DNA from: Paragorgia papillata
Taxonomy: Eukaryota > Cnidaria > Anthozoa > Scleralcyonacea > Coralliidae
Direction: 5' to 3'
Length of the DNA stretch: 64,000 nucleotides
NCBI GenBank assembly: GCA_035771165.1
Contig: JAWNZC010000470.1
Coordinates: 558,001 to 622,000 of the forward strand
Both the position numbers and the translations under genes were made by a program. Position 1 is the first letter of the stretch; every line of letters begins with the position of its first letter. The notes beneath the pieces were generated by a model. That model was given only the letters and a program-made list of their open reading frames with translations. It ran no database searches and had not been told where the DNA came from. Of the stretch, positions 1 to 12,400 are shown one piece after another.

Positions 1-383
1 GCTTTTTGTCTCTATGCACGAGTGTTCTTCAAACTGAGATCTCAGATAATATTTCAGGGGCCCTGTGGTCATTGAACCTGTAGGCGTTTGGTGCAAGGCT
101 GTAACGAGCAAGCTAAACGAGCAAGCTAAAAATAATTAAATATAGAGCAAACGTTTTAAACACTGCTTTTGTATCAAAATTAGTGTGAAAACTTTAGAAA
201 TGCACGCCAGCAAAATCAACACCCGGAACAGCAGTACGAATATGAAAAAAGACGGACCGTGCTCCGGATACGCTTTTTTACAGACCGTGCGTTGACTAAT
301 CAGAACTCAAGATATTACAAAGACATATATACATGCAGTATATAATACATTAATGCTGCAATTGTTCTGGGAAAATTCAATAC

Positions 384-433
384 CTTTGCTGATTTATCAT
401 CTTGTGCAACCTTCTCGTTATTTTCTTCATCAC
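384..433 (-). CDS. RANBP3: RANBP3-like exon 10 (last exon in window)
   Basis: 50-bp exon, acceptor aaactaacag and donor gtattgaa, coding GDEENNEKVAQDDKSAK. It resembles the acidic stretch before the second FVFGQN motif of RanBP3; the next exon should lie left of position 1. Confidence 0.6.
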
Positions 434-3400
434 CTGTTAGTTTAATAAAAATATAAATTAGTCGTTAACATGCGGTTATAAAATATGCACCACTTATTAA
501 AAATACATTGGCGCAATTAAAAGAATTGTCAATTTCATATATAGTTGAAAATTCTTTGTGGTTACACCATGTAAATTAATTTATTTGCTGGGGTTTTGAC
601 CTGTTGACGCAGGCCTTCATGTTTTTGCTCTGAGACAGAGTAGGTAAAGCACGACGATATACTAGAAAGACAAATGTCAAACATGGAACAACAATAAACG
701 TGGGCACAGCAAGTCAAATATGACCTACATGGGTCTGCCTCCCCCGCAGGCCCTGTTGCATCATGAACAGGTCAGAGTTTTGAGAGGGCCTGGGGAGGAG
801 GCAGTATATGCGTCACCTAACCTAAACAAAAACCCAAATCCTAATCAGTGACGGAGTTTACAGTCTAGTACCACTAGCTGACCCACTAGCCGGTTTACTC
901 GCTTACACATGCAATGAATTATTGGTGGCAAGATTAGCGTTTAATCTAAGACTCTATTGAACACACTAGTAGGTCGGGTCGGGTTAGTGTATAAGCTACA
1001 ATCCTGGACAAAATTGTTGGCACACGATTTCGCATGGTGTCCCAAGGCCTTTTGTCCAAAATTGTCTGAAAATTGCGAATTCAACATAATGAAATAAAAA
1101 TCAATTTGGACGCAGCGATTTTGCACAGTTTGTTTAAAAATCACACAAATACGCTCCCACATGCATTAGAAACAGATTGTTTGTCTAGTATAGAAGGGTC
1201 TACCCTGGTCCCAGAGGTTCTACGCCGCCCGCTCCCCCCCCCCCCCGAATGCTGAACGCGGCGAGAGAACCTCTGGTCAAACTGGCCGTTTCTTTGATCG
1301 CTCCGAGCCAATGAAGTCGCTAGTGTCAGATCTTGACCCCATTTTCTGATTGGCTAAGAAATCTGTTAGGGGGGTTTTAGATTACTACAACATGAAAGTG
1401 AGATTGGTGGCGTCTTCGACCAGAGGTTCTCTCGCCGCTTTCAGCATTCGGGGGTGAGCGGGCGGCGTAGAACCTCTGGGACCAGGGTAAGAAGGGTCGG
1501 GCAATATGTAAATTAATTAAGAGCTCTCGTGCGGGTGGTACCGGTGCGGGTAAGGGGGAGCAGAGACGGAGGCTCTATTATTAAATTGTACTGTAGATCT
1601 TTTGTAATATTACAAAGCTAAAAAAACAACTGTGTTTTATTGAAAATTTAGGAATTCGTCATTTTCAGACAATTCTGTCCAAGATTGTAGATGGTAAACT
1701 TGGTTACTGACTGTAAGGTTACGGTTTTGGTTCGGGTTAGGTGAAAATATTGATGACAATCCAATAAATTATTGGACTGTAATAACGTTGTAAGGAATAG
1801 TGTGTCCAGTATCCTCACGATCAAAAGGTTTCGGTGGTTACGTTAAGCCCTAATCAAACGAGAACGCAAGTCATCGCAAGTTGGCAGTCACGCTATCTCA
1901 GCCAGCCGCTCTGAATAGTTTCCCGAAAATATCATGTACCGTGACAAAGTTAAAACTTGTTTAAAACACTCATGAAACCTTTATTTTGTTAATTTGGGTG
2001 TTCAAACGACCGCCACAGAAATTCTGACTGCCAACTTCCGATGACTTGCGTTCTCGTTTGATTAGGGCTTTACAGTGCTCACCCACAATGAAGCTGTCCC
2101 TCCATAATGAAGCTATCCCATATGATACTAGCGATCATGCCTCGTCACAAGCTTTCAACTCGTTTTATTAACGGAGAATAGTATTTGATGTGACCTACCA
2201 TGTTGTTTGGTATTTGTAAGTTTATTAGCAATAGCTGACAATGCAGATGGACGCAGCACATCATAACCTTTTAATTCTGAAAAATATAGAAAGAAAATAA
2301 ATTTGAAATGAAGTTAAAACATCGACAAATACAAGTGCAAATTTATGGCAACACCACGTTTATTATTTTTTGCTGATTTTTCGACCTGTTGACTCCGGTG
2401 TTTATCAGAGCAAAGACCATTCTAGCCTGGTACCCTGGCCCAATTTCAAAAGAAATACGGGCCAGGTAACCACTAATCTCATTCTCGCGTCATCAGGGCT
2501 AAATCCACTTATGACGATTGCAATTTCACTCATAGCCAATAAAAACGCGCGAAAATTCAACCAATAGGAAAGCAGAAGTCTTTAGTGGTTACCTGAGCCC
2601 ATATTCTTTGATTGGGCCAGGGTACCAGGCTAAGACCATTCTCGTACCCAGACCCACGCGCTGATGCGTGAAGTGGGGGAGCGCGTGGGTCTGGGTACGA
2701 GAATGAGCAAAGACCTGAGTCAACAGGTCTAGAGCTTTGCAATAAATAATAAACGTGGTATTACCATAAATTCTCACTTCTATTATAATATGTCTGTATA
2801 TATAGAAAACTTTATTTAAACACGCTGTCCCCGTCAACCGAAGCTGATTTCCACGAGAGGCGTGACAGGCGTGTGCAAAAGAAGTGTACATGTAGAAGAA
2901 TAGTGATAGGAGCTATTTAGAAAATATAAGATATGGTAATCTATTTACTTATTACTATCAATGTGAGTAGCGATTTTCTTTTGAAAGGAAGAAAGGGATT
3001 TGCTTTCCCTAATTTCTTTTGGAATAGAATTCCAAAGGTATGCTCCGTCATACATGAAACTATTTTTCATATTATTAGTACGCGCGGTTTTGGTAAACAA
3101 AGACTACTTGAAATGTCCGAAGGTTATAGTTTGTATCACCCACTGATCTGAAAAATAGGACTGGATCGAGTTTTCTATTGTGTCGGATGAGCTGATTTTG
3201 AAGCCAGCATATTTGCATTGACCAGAGATCATTGCAAACAAATCAAACCGAGACACTTGCGAAATGGGCTTAGTCTGGCCAATATATTTATTTTGCTAAC
3301 CATAAATGCACAAAAACCTGAACTTAATTTGACGCTTCACAGTTGGCTTTTCTCACCAGATAATTAGAGCCAACGGCGGCCATATTGGAGTGACCTCATT

Positions 3401-6400
3401 ACAAATTCAGTGGCTACTCTGAGAGGAAAAGCAAAACTGATCGACATCAAATAACTGTCCAACCAATATGTCCCTTCACTAACATTAAATAGAAAATGTC
3501 AGAATGCCCTCCAACATGTCTGCAACGCCACAGTAGTTGTTAGGTGGTCACTCCAATATTAATAGAAAATCGATCCAGATGCAAATATTCAAAAATTTAA
3601 TCATCGACAAATAGTTAGAAAAAAGAATTGTAACAAAGGTGACATTACCGGGGCTTTCTGTTTTCAGCATCTTCTTGGGAATGTAGGTAAAATCTGCCAA
3701 GCATCAAAATATTATAATTTTACAGCAGGTTAATATAATTAAAGAAAAATGCACAAAAAGTTGAAAAAACGTAGCGACAGAACATGTCTAAATAAGATAT
3801 ATTTATTCCTCGCTTGCGACGTCGTACCAAGGTGATTAAAGTCGTCTGACATTAACCAACTTCATATTTGGAACTTCATATTTGATAGCTATAGCCTGCT
3901 TGCAAGTCCGGATGGAATAATATCCACTTATATACTGTACATTTATTATATAAAATAGAGTGTTTTATTGATTTTTCCACCACTAATAAAAGTGATAATC
4001 TCACATGTGCGATTATTTATGATAATCGCACATGTGACGATTATCGCTGAATCAGCATTATAGTTTAATGCAATTTTTGCAAGGCAATAGGACAATTTTT
4101 TTATATAATAAACAGAACAATACATGGATGCTTGGAAATATGAAATTTATTTCTCGTGTTGAACAAGATATGTTACTCGTTCGCTTCGCTCACACGTGAG
4201 ATATCCTGGTCAACACTCGAAATAAATTTCATATTTCCGCACATCCATGTATTATTCTCCATATATACATATCATCACCGTTACACGACATACAGTAACA
4301 CAAATAGACAAATATTGACAAAACTCGTAGTCGAGATAAGGTGTCTACTGTTTTCTTTAATTCTTTTCTTGGGGGTATTTTTTGTTTGTTTTTAACTTTT
4401 AATAATACAACAACTTTTCTGCTTGGTTGTCGTGTGTACTCTAATTCTCGATGGAACACAGGAAAAAGCGCGGGAAACCATTTTCGGAAAGAAAAAGGTA
4501 AAACACTCGCCAAGAACAAAACAAACAATCAACTGGTCTGAAACACTTCCTGTGGCATACGTTGATTTCAAGCCGTGTTTATTATCAATAAGACGCCTGC
4601 TTAGGTGTACACTCGGGCTACTGATGATTGCGGCAACCTGCTGAACCTTGGCATGCCAGGTCCTGAGTTCAGACCAATTCACAGACAGTCGTGAGCCAGA
4701 TCATTGAACAACTGTTAGTATTGCTGAAGCCATGTAGAAAACCTATGAACATCGCAATTGCTCGACCAAAAGCATGAGAAAGTGTATACAGTGCCAATAT
4801 AAAGATCCAGAATGTTAGCGTTTTGATCCTCACCTCTGTACCGGCGGTATTAAATATTTATAGAATGTAGAGACCTGTTTAGCCATGAGAAAATATATAC
4901 TGTACATATCGTTGTCAGTTGTTCGGTTGCCACTTGGATGCAACAGCTCCGGCTAGCCTTGCCTTCGACGAAATTGTTGGTAGGTTTTCCAAGTATGTTG
5001 CTTATATGGTTGATCAGTGATGTGCTTGATACAACCACAGAATAGGAATACAGGAACATGACTGTCGATTAATTCGAAGTGATCGAACACTCGAAGTGTA
5101 GGCTCCATATATGGGAGGTATTGCGCAATTTTGCAATTTTGTGTGGCGAAGAAAACAAACGGAGCCGAAACCTAGATTCGGCCACCACAGGTAGCCCGAG
5201 TAATAAGTCTTACAATATTCTATGTAATAAAAAGAATATCCATGATTTGGGGTGCCCCATTGACTGTGAGTGTGAATCACTGGTATGAATGCACTTGGGA
5301 AGTTGGGAGAAGCACATTTTGCTATCGCCTTTCACAACTTATATATATATACGCCGTTTTTTGTGCTCTCCAAACTTCCTGCGTGCATTCATAACTCAAT
5401 GGAGCCACACCAACTCACCAAACCATAATGGAGCCACACCAACTCACCAAACCATAATGGAGCCACACCAACTCACCAAACCATAATGGAGCCACACCAA
5501 CTCACCAAACCATAATGGAGCCACACCAACTCACCAAACCATAATGGAGCCACACCAACTCACCAAACCATAATGGAGCCACACCAACTCACCAAACCAT
5601 AATGGAGCCACACCAACTCACCAAACCATAATGGAGCCACACCAACTCACCAAACCATAATGGAGCCACACCAACTCACCAAACCATAATGGAGCCACAC
5701 CAACTCACCAAACCATAATGGAGCCACACCAACTCACCAAACCATAATGGAGCCACACCAACTCACCAAACCATAATGGAGCCACACCAACTCACCAAAC
5801 CATAATGGAGCCACATCACAACTCACCAAACCATAATGGAGCCACACCAACTCACCAAACCATAATGGAGCCACATCACAACTCACCAAACCATAATGGG
5901 GCCACGCCAACTCACCAAACCATAATGGAGCCACATCACAACTCACCAAACCATAATGGGGCCACGCCAACTCACCAAACCATAATGGAGCCACACCAAC
6001 TCACCAAACCATAATGGAGCCACATCACAACTCACCAAACCATAATGGGGCCACGCCAACTCACCAAACCATGAACCATTTCTTAAAAGTGACTGGTTGA
6101 ACTTTACTATATTATCTCATACTTGTAACATTTATAAATTATTCTCTGAAGATGTTGTGGTACAAATAACAATAAAACGGTTTTTTGTAATCATGCTCCC
6201 TCCAAACTATATAGTCAGGGTTCCACCAGAGAGGAGAAAAATCCCCATCCCAAAATAGAAAAATATTAAATAAATAGGATAGGTTTATCTCTGTTTCGCT
6301 GGTAGTTGGTGTTTACATTACAAATATTTTCAGTTACACTATGCATGAAAAAAATATATACTTGAAAGCCTAATGCATTTACCGTAATACTGAAATTTAA

Positions 6401-9400
6401 ACAGTTCTGTCCTTAAAAAACTTAATTTATGCCAGGAATACAAAACGCAACAATTTCTCGTGATCGTTGTAAATGGCTGTAGTAATCTTATCCTCTATCC
6501 TTGTATTACTGTTACAATTTTCATAAAAAATAATATCTACAGCAAATATTAATGTTACCTGGACAGCTATAATCGTCATCTGAATCTGCTGATCTCTAAA
6601 AATACAAATCATAATATATAATTATATTTTTACTGGATAGTTTGATTGTACCATTTGTACATATAAGTTTGACCCTTGGAGTACTAGTACATATGTTTGT
6701 GAAAGTTGCTCATCTAGGGGGCCGTTTACATGGACTAAAAGTTGGCTTGGGTAAGAGGGACACCCTACCCCCTGAGACAACTTTGTTGTGTGTTTACATG
6801 AGGAATTAGATTATGACTTCTGAATCGGTTTAAGCCTGGAGGACTGGGTATAGTTTAATGCATCTAATTTAAGATAGCCGATCGTCGGGAAGAAACTGTA
6901 ACTGTACTGTTAGAATTAAACGATAGAATTAAACTCACAGAAGCTTTTATACTTCTTCAGGCCAATTATCAGGTTTTCAACCATTGTTGGAGACCAAGAC
7001 CATTTTTTTCTCTTCATATTTGCTGCTCTATCAATTGGTTCACTTTTTGCCGCCATTTTGATTCGCAGTTTTGCCTCGGGTAGGCGAGTCAACTTTATCT
7101 CGCCCCCTAGGGTAACCCTACCTCGCAAAGAGGGTGACCCTACTACCCGAGACAAGAATGAAATTCCCCATGTAAACGTTCGCTGTCAGTCTAAGTAAAA
7201 TGAACATAAAGTTGGCTCCCCCAGGGTAGCTCGGGGGGCAGGGTGACCCTTCTACCAGGGACAACGTTTGTCCATGTAAACGGCCCCTAGGAAAGTGTAC
7301 TTGGTATAGACCACTTTCATAAAGGCCTTCACTTTAAATATTCTTTTATGTGCATCTAAATGAGCCTTTTTGGCCTCGTTATGAAGCAAAGATTCTTTTG
7401 AATTGCAGACAAATATTCAAATTAGTCGCTATTATGAAAGTAGTCTATAGCACTAACTAATGTTTCGACAGCCTCCACAGCGGTCATCCTTGTAGCCAAT
7501 GAAATTTTTCTGTCAGGTTATATACTGTACATGCACGTACTTACTTTCATCACATTTTACTCAGAGGAGTTAGGGGAGCACGGGTGCATGGCGTGTGCTG
7601 TTAGTGCACTGCCTCTCACCAAAAAGTTAAGCTTGGTTAGACGGGGTTAGTACTTGAATGGGTGACCGCTTGGGAATGAGCTCGTTGTCGAGCTTGGAAC
7701 TAATGTGAGTAGAGTTGTAGTTGATCTCACCTGTGCTTTGAAGAGTTTTCGCTGGGTTCTCCGGTTTGCATCCCTCCATAAAATCAACACCTAACATCTT
7801 AGCTGCAGGGGTATAGTGCCAGGAACCCCCCGACAGAGGGGCTAAGGTCCCCAACAGGGGGGGCTAAATTTGAATATCTAGAATAGCTTTTTCCATCTTC
7901 TCAGTGTGAAATTATTGCAATAACCGACAAGCTACAGCATCTATTTTCATGCTATCAATAAAGAAAAATGTGTTGAATACCTAATGCGGTCATTAACCTT
8001 TGCCATTTTCGTTCAATATTGCAAACAGAAAATGGAATTTTGTGTGTTGTAATTATTAATACTGTTAGCTTCTACACAATATATACCATATCCTGTGTTT
8101 CTAAAGGAGTTTTATTTCAATATTAATTAATTAATTAATTAATTAATTACTGACTTGTCTGGCTTAATCAGTTTTTTTCAGCTTAATCAATATTCCCCAA
8201 CAAATCTGTAAATTTTCCCTGATGGGGGGCCTACTGGCGCCACCCCTGCTTAGCTGTGATCCGTGGTCTGAACTGGTGGTCTGGAGCAGCCGCCATACGA
8301 CAGTTCTTTGATATGCCTTGACACGGTCACGTTGATCTGCGTCCTTTGCATTTCAGCCACTGGCTGCGAGCAAGGATGATTAGCCCCCAGTCCTTTATCC
8401 TTACGACGGACCCCACTTGATACATCATGTGAATATTTTATTACCAAAACTAATCTCAGCAGTTTACCAACTTTTCATTTCGCTCTATCCCAAACACTGC
8501 CTGTATGCAGCGCTCTATTGTTTTACACAAACAGAATACATGGATGCTTAAAAATATGTTGAACAAGATGAAGATACTGTATCTTACTTAATATTCACTT
8601 TGATCACTGGTCAATACTCATTGAACAACACTCAAAATGAATTTCATATTTCCACGCATCTACTGTAGACACTAGACATGTATTATTCACTATTTATAAG
8701 ACGTCATTTTGTTTAATTTTACAATGATATGATGTACCTTCACTGCTGCAGATGCATAACCAAGGAAGTCAATTTCACTTTCCCCTTGTTCTTCTAATAA
8801 AACAATATTACTGTACATCAATCTCTAAAACATCCAATTACTCTAAACTATTGACTTGTAGATCGTCTCCTTCCTGTCTGAGGGCTTCCCCAGAGGTGAA
8901 TAAAATCGTCTGGTGTTATATAGCCAGAATAAAACACTAAAGACCAATTTGGACAGGAAAGAATTAAATTAACCCTTTCCCTATTAAACAGCCCAAAACC
9001 AGTCACTTTGGGGGCTTTCCATTTACACGATTAGACCGGTCAGTCCGGTAAAATGGAACACGATTCGTTTGAGACCTGGGATGGTCTGACTGGAAAATTT
9101 GGTCCTAATCAAAAGCAAGTCCATTCTGGCCGGACTGATCGGTCTAACCTTGTCAATTGGAAAGCGCCCTTTGTTATTTTACTCTGTTTATCACCAGACT
9201 ATTTTACTCAGTGAGAACCCCTAGGAGGGAAAGGGTTAAGTAGTTTAGCCAGAGCCAACATGACCACAGTTTCAGAGATCACTTCTTACCTACTGTACAA
9301 TTGTAATTCTTTTTTCAGATATACAGTACCACTGTGATCATAATCCACAGATTGCTAACATGCTTTGAATAAAATGTGTAAAGCTCAGTATTTTCTGAAT

Positions 9401-12400
9401 ATTACAGCAACAGATAACAACAGTTTGTACAGCAACAACCAACAAAACTTTAAAAACTCCAGAACTACTGTAATGTACTAGACTACTTGTAAGACTTGAG
9501 AGAAGCATAACAAAAACACGAGCTGTGGGAAAATTTTTTTGATTTTAATATGTTAGAACCTCGTGGACATTTTGCTCCATATCAATTAGTCTTTTTTCTA
9601 CCAAGTGAGTTTATGAGGCAAGAATATAAGAGGTATTTATAAACAATGTTATTTCCATTCATTAAATTAAGTCATTTTTAAGACATGAACTGATTAAACC
9701 TTTTTGCCGTGTTTTCACGAGCACAAATCACTGTATTTATTTATCATCACTGTATTATTTTTCTACAAGTTAAGCATTTTGTTGAACTTGCTTTTTCATT
9801 GAAGCTTCTCAGTCAAAGCCTTTGTACATGACTATACTGTAATACATTGCGTGTTTCTACCTTATTTTGCTTTTATATAAAATACAACAAAAGTGCTTTA
9901 GATTTCCATGTTTGGAAACTCTCTAATCCAAACATGGGTATTGACCAATCAGGGCACATGTAGTATAAATGTTATTTTATAAAAGTGTTTTCTCACTATC
10001 ACATAATCTAAGTACATGTATATATTAAACTCTACCCTTCTACCCTTATTTTCTCCTCCCATCCTGAAAATCCTGAACTACAGTTACGGACAATAGAAAT
10101 ATGTCTTAAAATTTTTATAAAAAATTATAGAGCAAATATTAATGTTAAATACTGTACCTGGACAGCTATAATGTGGTGATGTTGGTGAATCATCTGAATC
10201 TGCTGATCTCTGAAAATAGAAATCACATAATTAATTTATTACCAAAACCGATGATGCATGGAATGGCCCCAAAAAAACACGCCATGATTTCTGCCCAAAA
10301 CATTGATGAATCCGTCTGCATTCCTAAACCTTTTTGGCGGGAGAATTCAAAAGTAGCAACTGGATGATTGCAGTGATCTCACGGTGTCAATTTCAAAGGC
10401 TAAGGAATGTGGATGGATTCATTAAAGTGCCTATGAAGCGAAAATTAAGTCTGTCTTATTTGAAAGAACACTTAAAATTATAGAGTAACATGTTTTGTAG
10501 TTTTTCGTTTCCTTGTTACGTTGTTGAGATATTTCAGTTTGTTTGATATGCAAATTTACATTTTAATGTCACATGTATGTGCATAATGAGTTATTGAAAA
10601 AAGTTATATATCTTTGCTATTATCAAACCAAAATAATTCGAGGGAAGCATGTGCGTGTGTTTCGCCCAGAACACTAAACATGTAGATTTTCAAAGTGATT
10701 ATATTTGACAATAGCAAAGATATATAACGTTTTTCGATAACTCATTATGCACGTGTGACGTCGCAACATGCGAAATATCTCAAGAACGAAGCAAGGAAAC
10801 GAAAAACCTCAAAATATGTTACTCTATCATTTTAAGTGTTCTTTCAAATAAGACGAACTTAATTTTCGTTTCATAGGCAATTTAATGTTTTGGTGGAAAT
10901 CATGACATGTTTTTTTTTGGGTCATGCCCTGCATCATTGGTTTTGGTAATATCATCATTCCTTTTCTGGATTGCTTGATTGTACTATTTCTACATATAAT
11001 AACATTGTTTGAAGTTTGAACCTTGGAGTAATACAGTAGTACAATATGTTTGTGAAAGTTGCTCACATGCAGTGGCGTAGGAAGCAAGTTGATCTTGGAG
11101 TGGGCACAGCTTCAAAAGGGCACTTTAAAATTGTTCAGGGGGTAGGACTTCAAAAGGACACTTGAGTCACATGTTTTATCATAAAAAGGGTACTTTTCTG
11201 TTGCAAAAAGGGCATTTCACGACAAAGTTGGGGGGGCACATGCCCCATTTCCCCCCGGTTCCTACACCCCTGGTTGCTCATCTAGGTAAGATGTACTTGG
11301 TAGCACTACATGTAACTGATGTTTCAACAGCCCAGAGTCCGAATTAGCGCTTCGCAATTCGAAAATTGCGAAAATCTGCGAAGCAATTTTTCTGAATGTT
11401 GCGAAGCTCATTTAGCGATGCTGTTCTGTTTTTTATATATTTCGCGAAATCGCTGTGTCACGCGCGTCACCAAATCATCAGGCCAGATATACGCACGAAG
11501 TCTTGCCATTGAGTTTCGGGAAGTTTCGGCTTTGCAGCTGTTATCTCGCATGTCTAAAAAGATCACACTTCAAACGTGATAACACCATTTCATGGTTTGG
11601 TCATTCGGCTCGCTGTTTAAAGCTGTATAGCTTGCGTCTCAGGTGTATCCGATATGGCTAAACGTGAAAAGTAGGAATGTGATTTGAACGTTACCTTAAT
11701 ACTGTAAAAAGGTTTAGTGGAGATGGTAAAAAGGTTGAGAAATTAAGATGTTCTGTCTGCGAGGAGTTTTCGACAAGAGTTCAATCAATCGCTGGATATT
11801 TAGACGCTTGGAGACAAGTTTAAATCGCAGGTGTTTACTTCATTTGAGTTGAGATGTGTCAAGTCGGCATGTCATCACAACAGAATGCCTATTTAAAGCA
11901 AACGTTCTGCATGTAACGTTCATTTGGAAACATTCTAAATGCCAAATATATAAAATTTAATATGGATGTTTAACTGGAAGTAAAGTGTTGTGATTATTTT
12001 TGAAATCTATAATTTGGAAGACGTGCATGTCAGTGATGCTACGACAGCATTAAGATAAACTGTGAGTATTCTTTAACATATGCATGTATATTGAAATGCC
12101 GTGCCTTAAATGTCATTTGAGTCAATCTAAATTAACCTTCGTTTGACCGCTTATCCGTTCAAGCTCGTGCGAATCTGTAGAATCGAAGCCCTTTCGCTCT
12201 TTATATATCGGAGATCATACCTGACAATAAACAATTCAAATCCATGTGCAAACGCAAATACTTGATTCTTTTGCAACAAACCCGTATAAGTATAAATCGG
12301 AATATAACAAGGTAAGGTAAACTGCCGAAACAGAGAACTTAGTGATCGAGCGAAGGCCCTTCGTCAGAGAGAAACGTATGGTTCGATTTGATTGAAATAC

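Larger units (their letters stand above)
2342..2770. mobile_element. Inverted pair of Penelope-like ends (palindromic composite)
   Basis: The left arm (from 2342) and right arm (to 2770) share TTTATGG...CCACGTTTATTATTT and GACCTGTTGACTC in opposite orientation. The left arm on the minus strand reads CTGATAA then a hairpin then GAAA, a one-base-altered hammerhead-like core. A MULE-type MITE and a short palindrome are nested inside. Confidence 0.55.

Noticed and set aside
3651..3675. Possible extra RANBP3 exon on the minus strand (EDAENRKP)
   Set aside because: Splice dinucleotides are present, but its 25-bp length would break the phase between the well-supported exons on either side.
5397..6072. 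CRISPR-like regular repeats
   Set aside because: No spacers; the repeat is continuous, with a 29/31-bp period, in a eukaryotic intron.
7606..7672. A functional 5S rRNA gene
   Set aside because: Only the internal promoter part matches; the 5' half and terminator are missing, and the attached body is repeated at three other loci.
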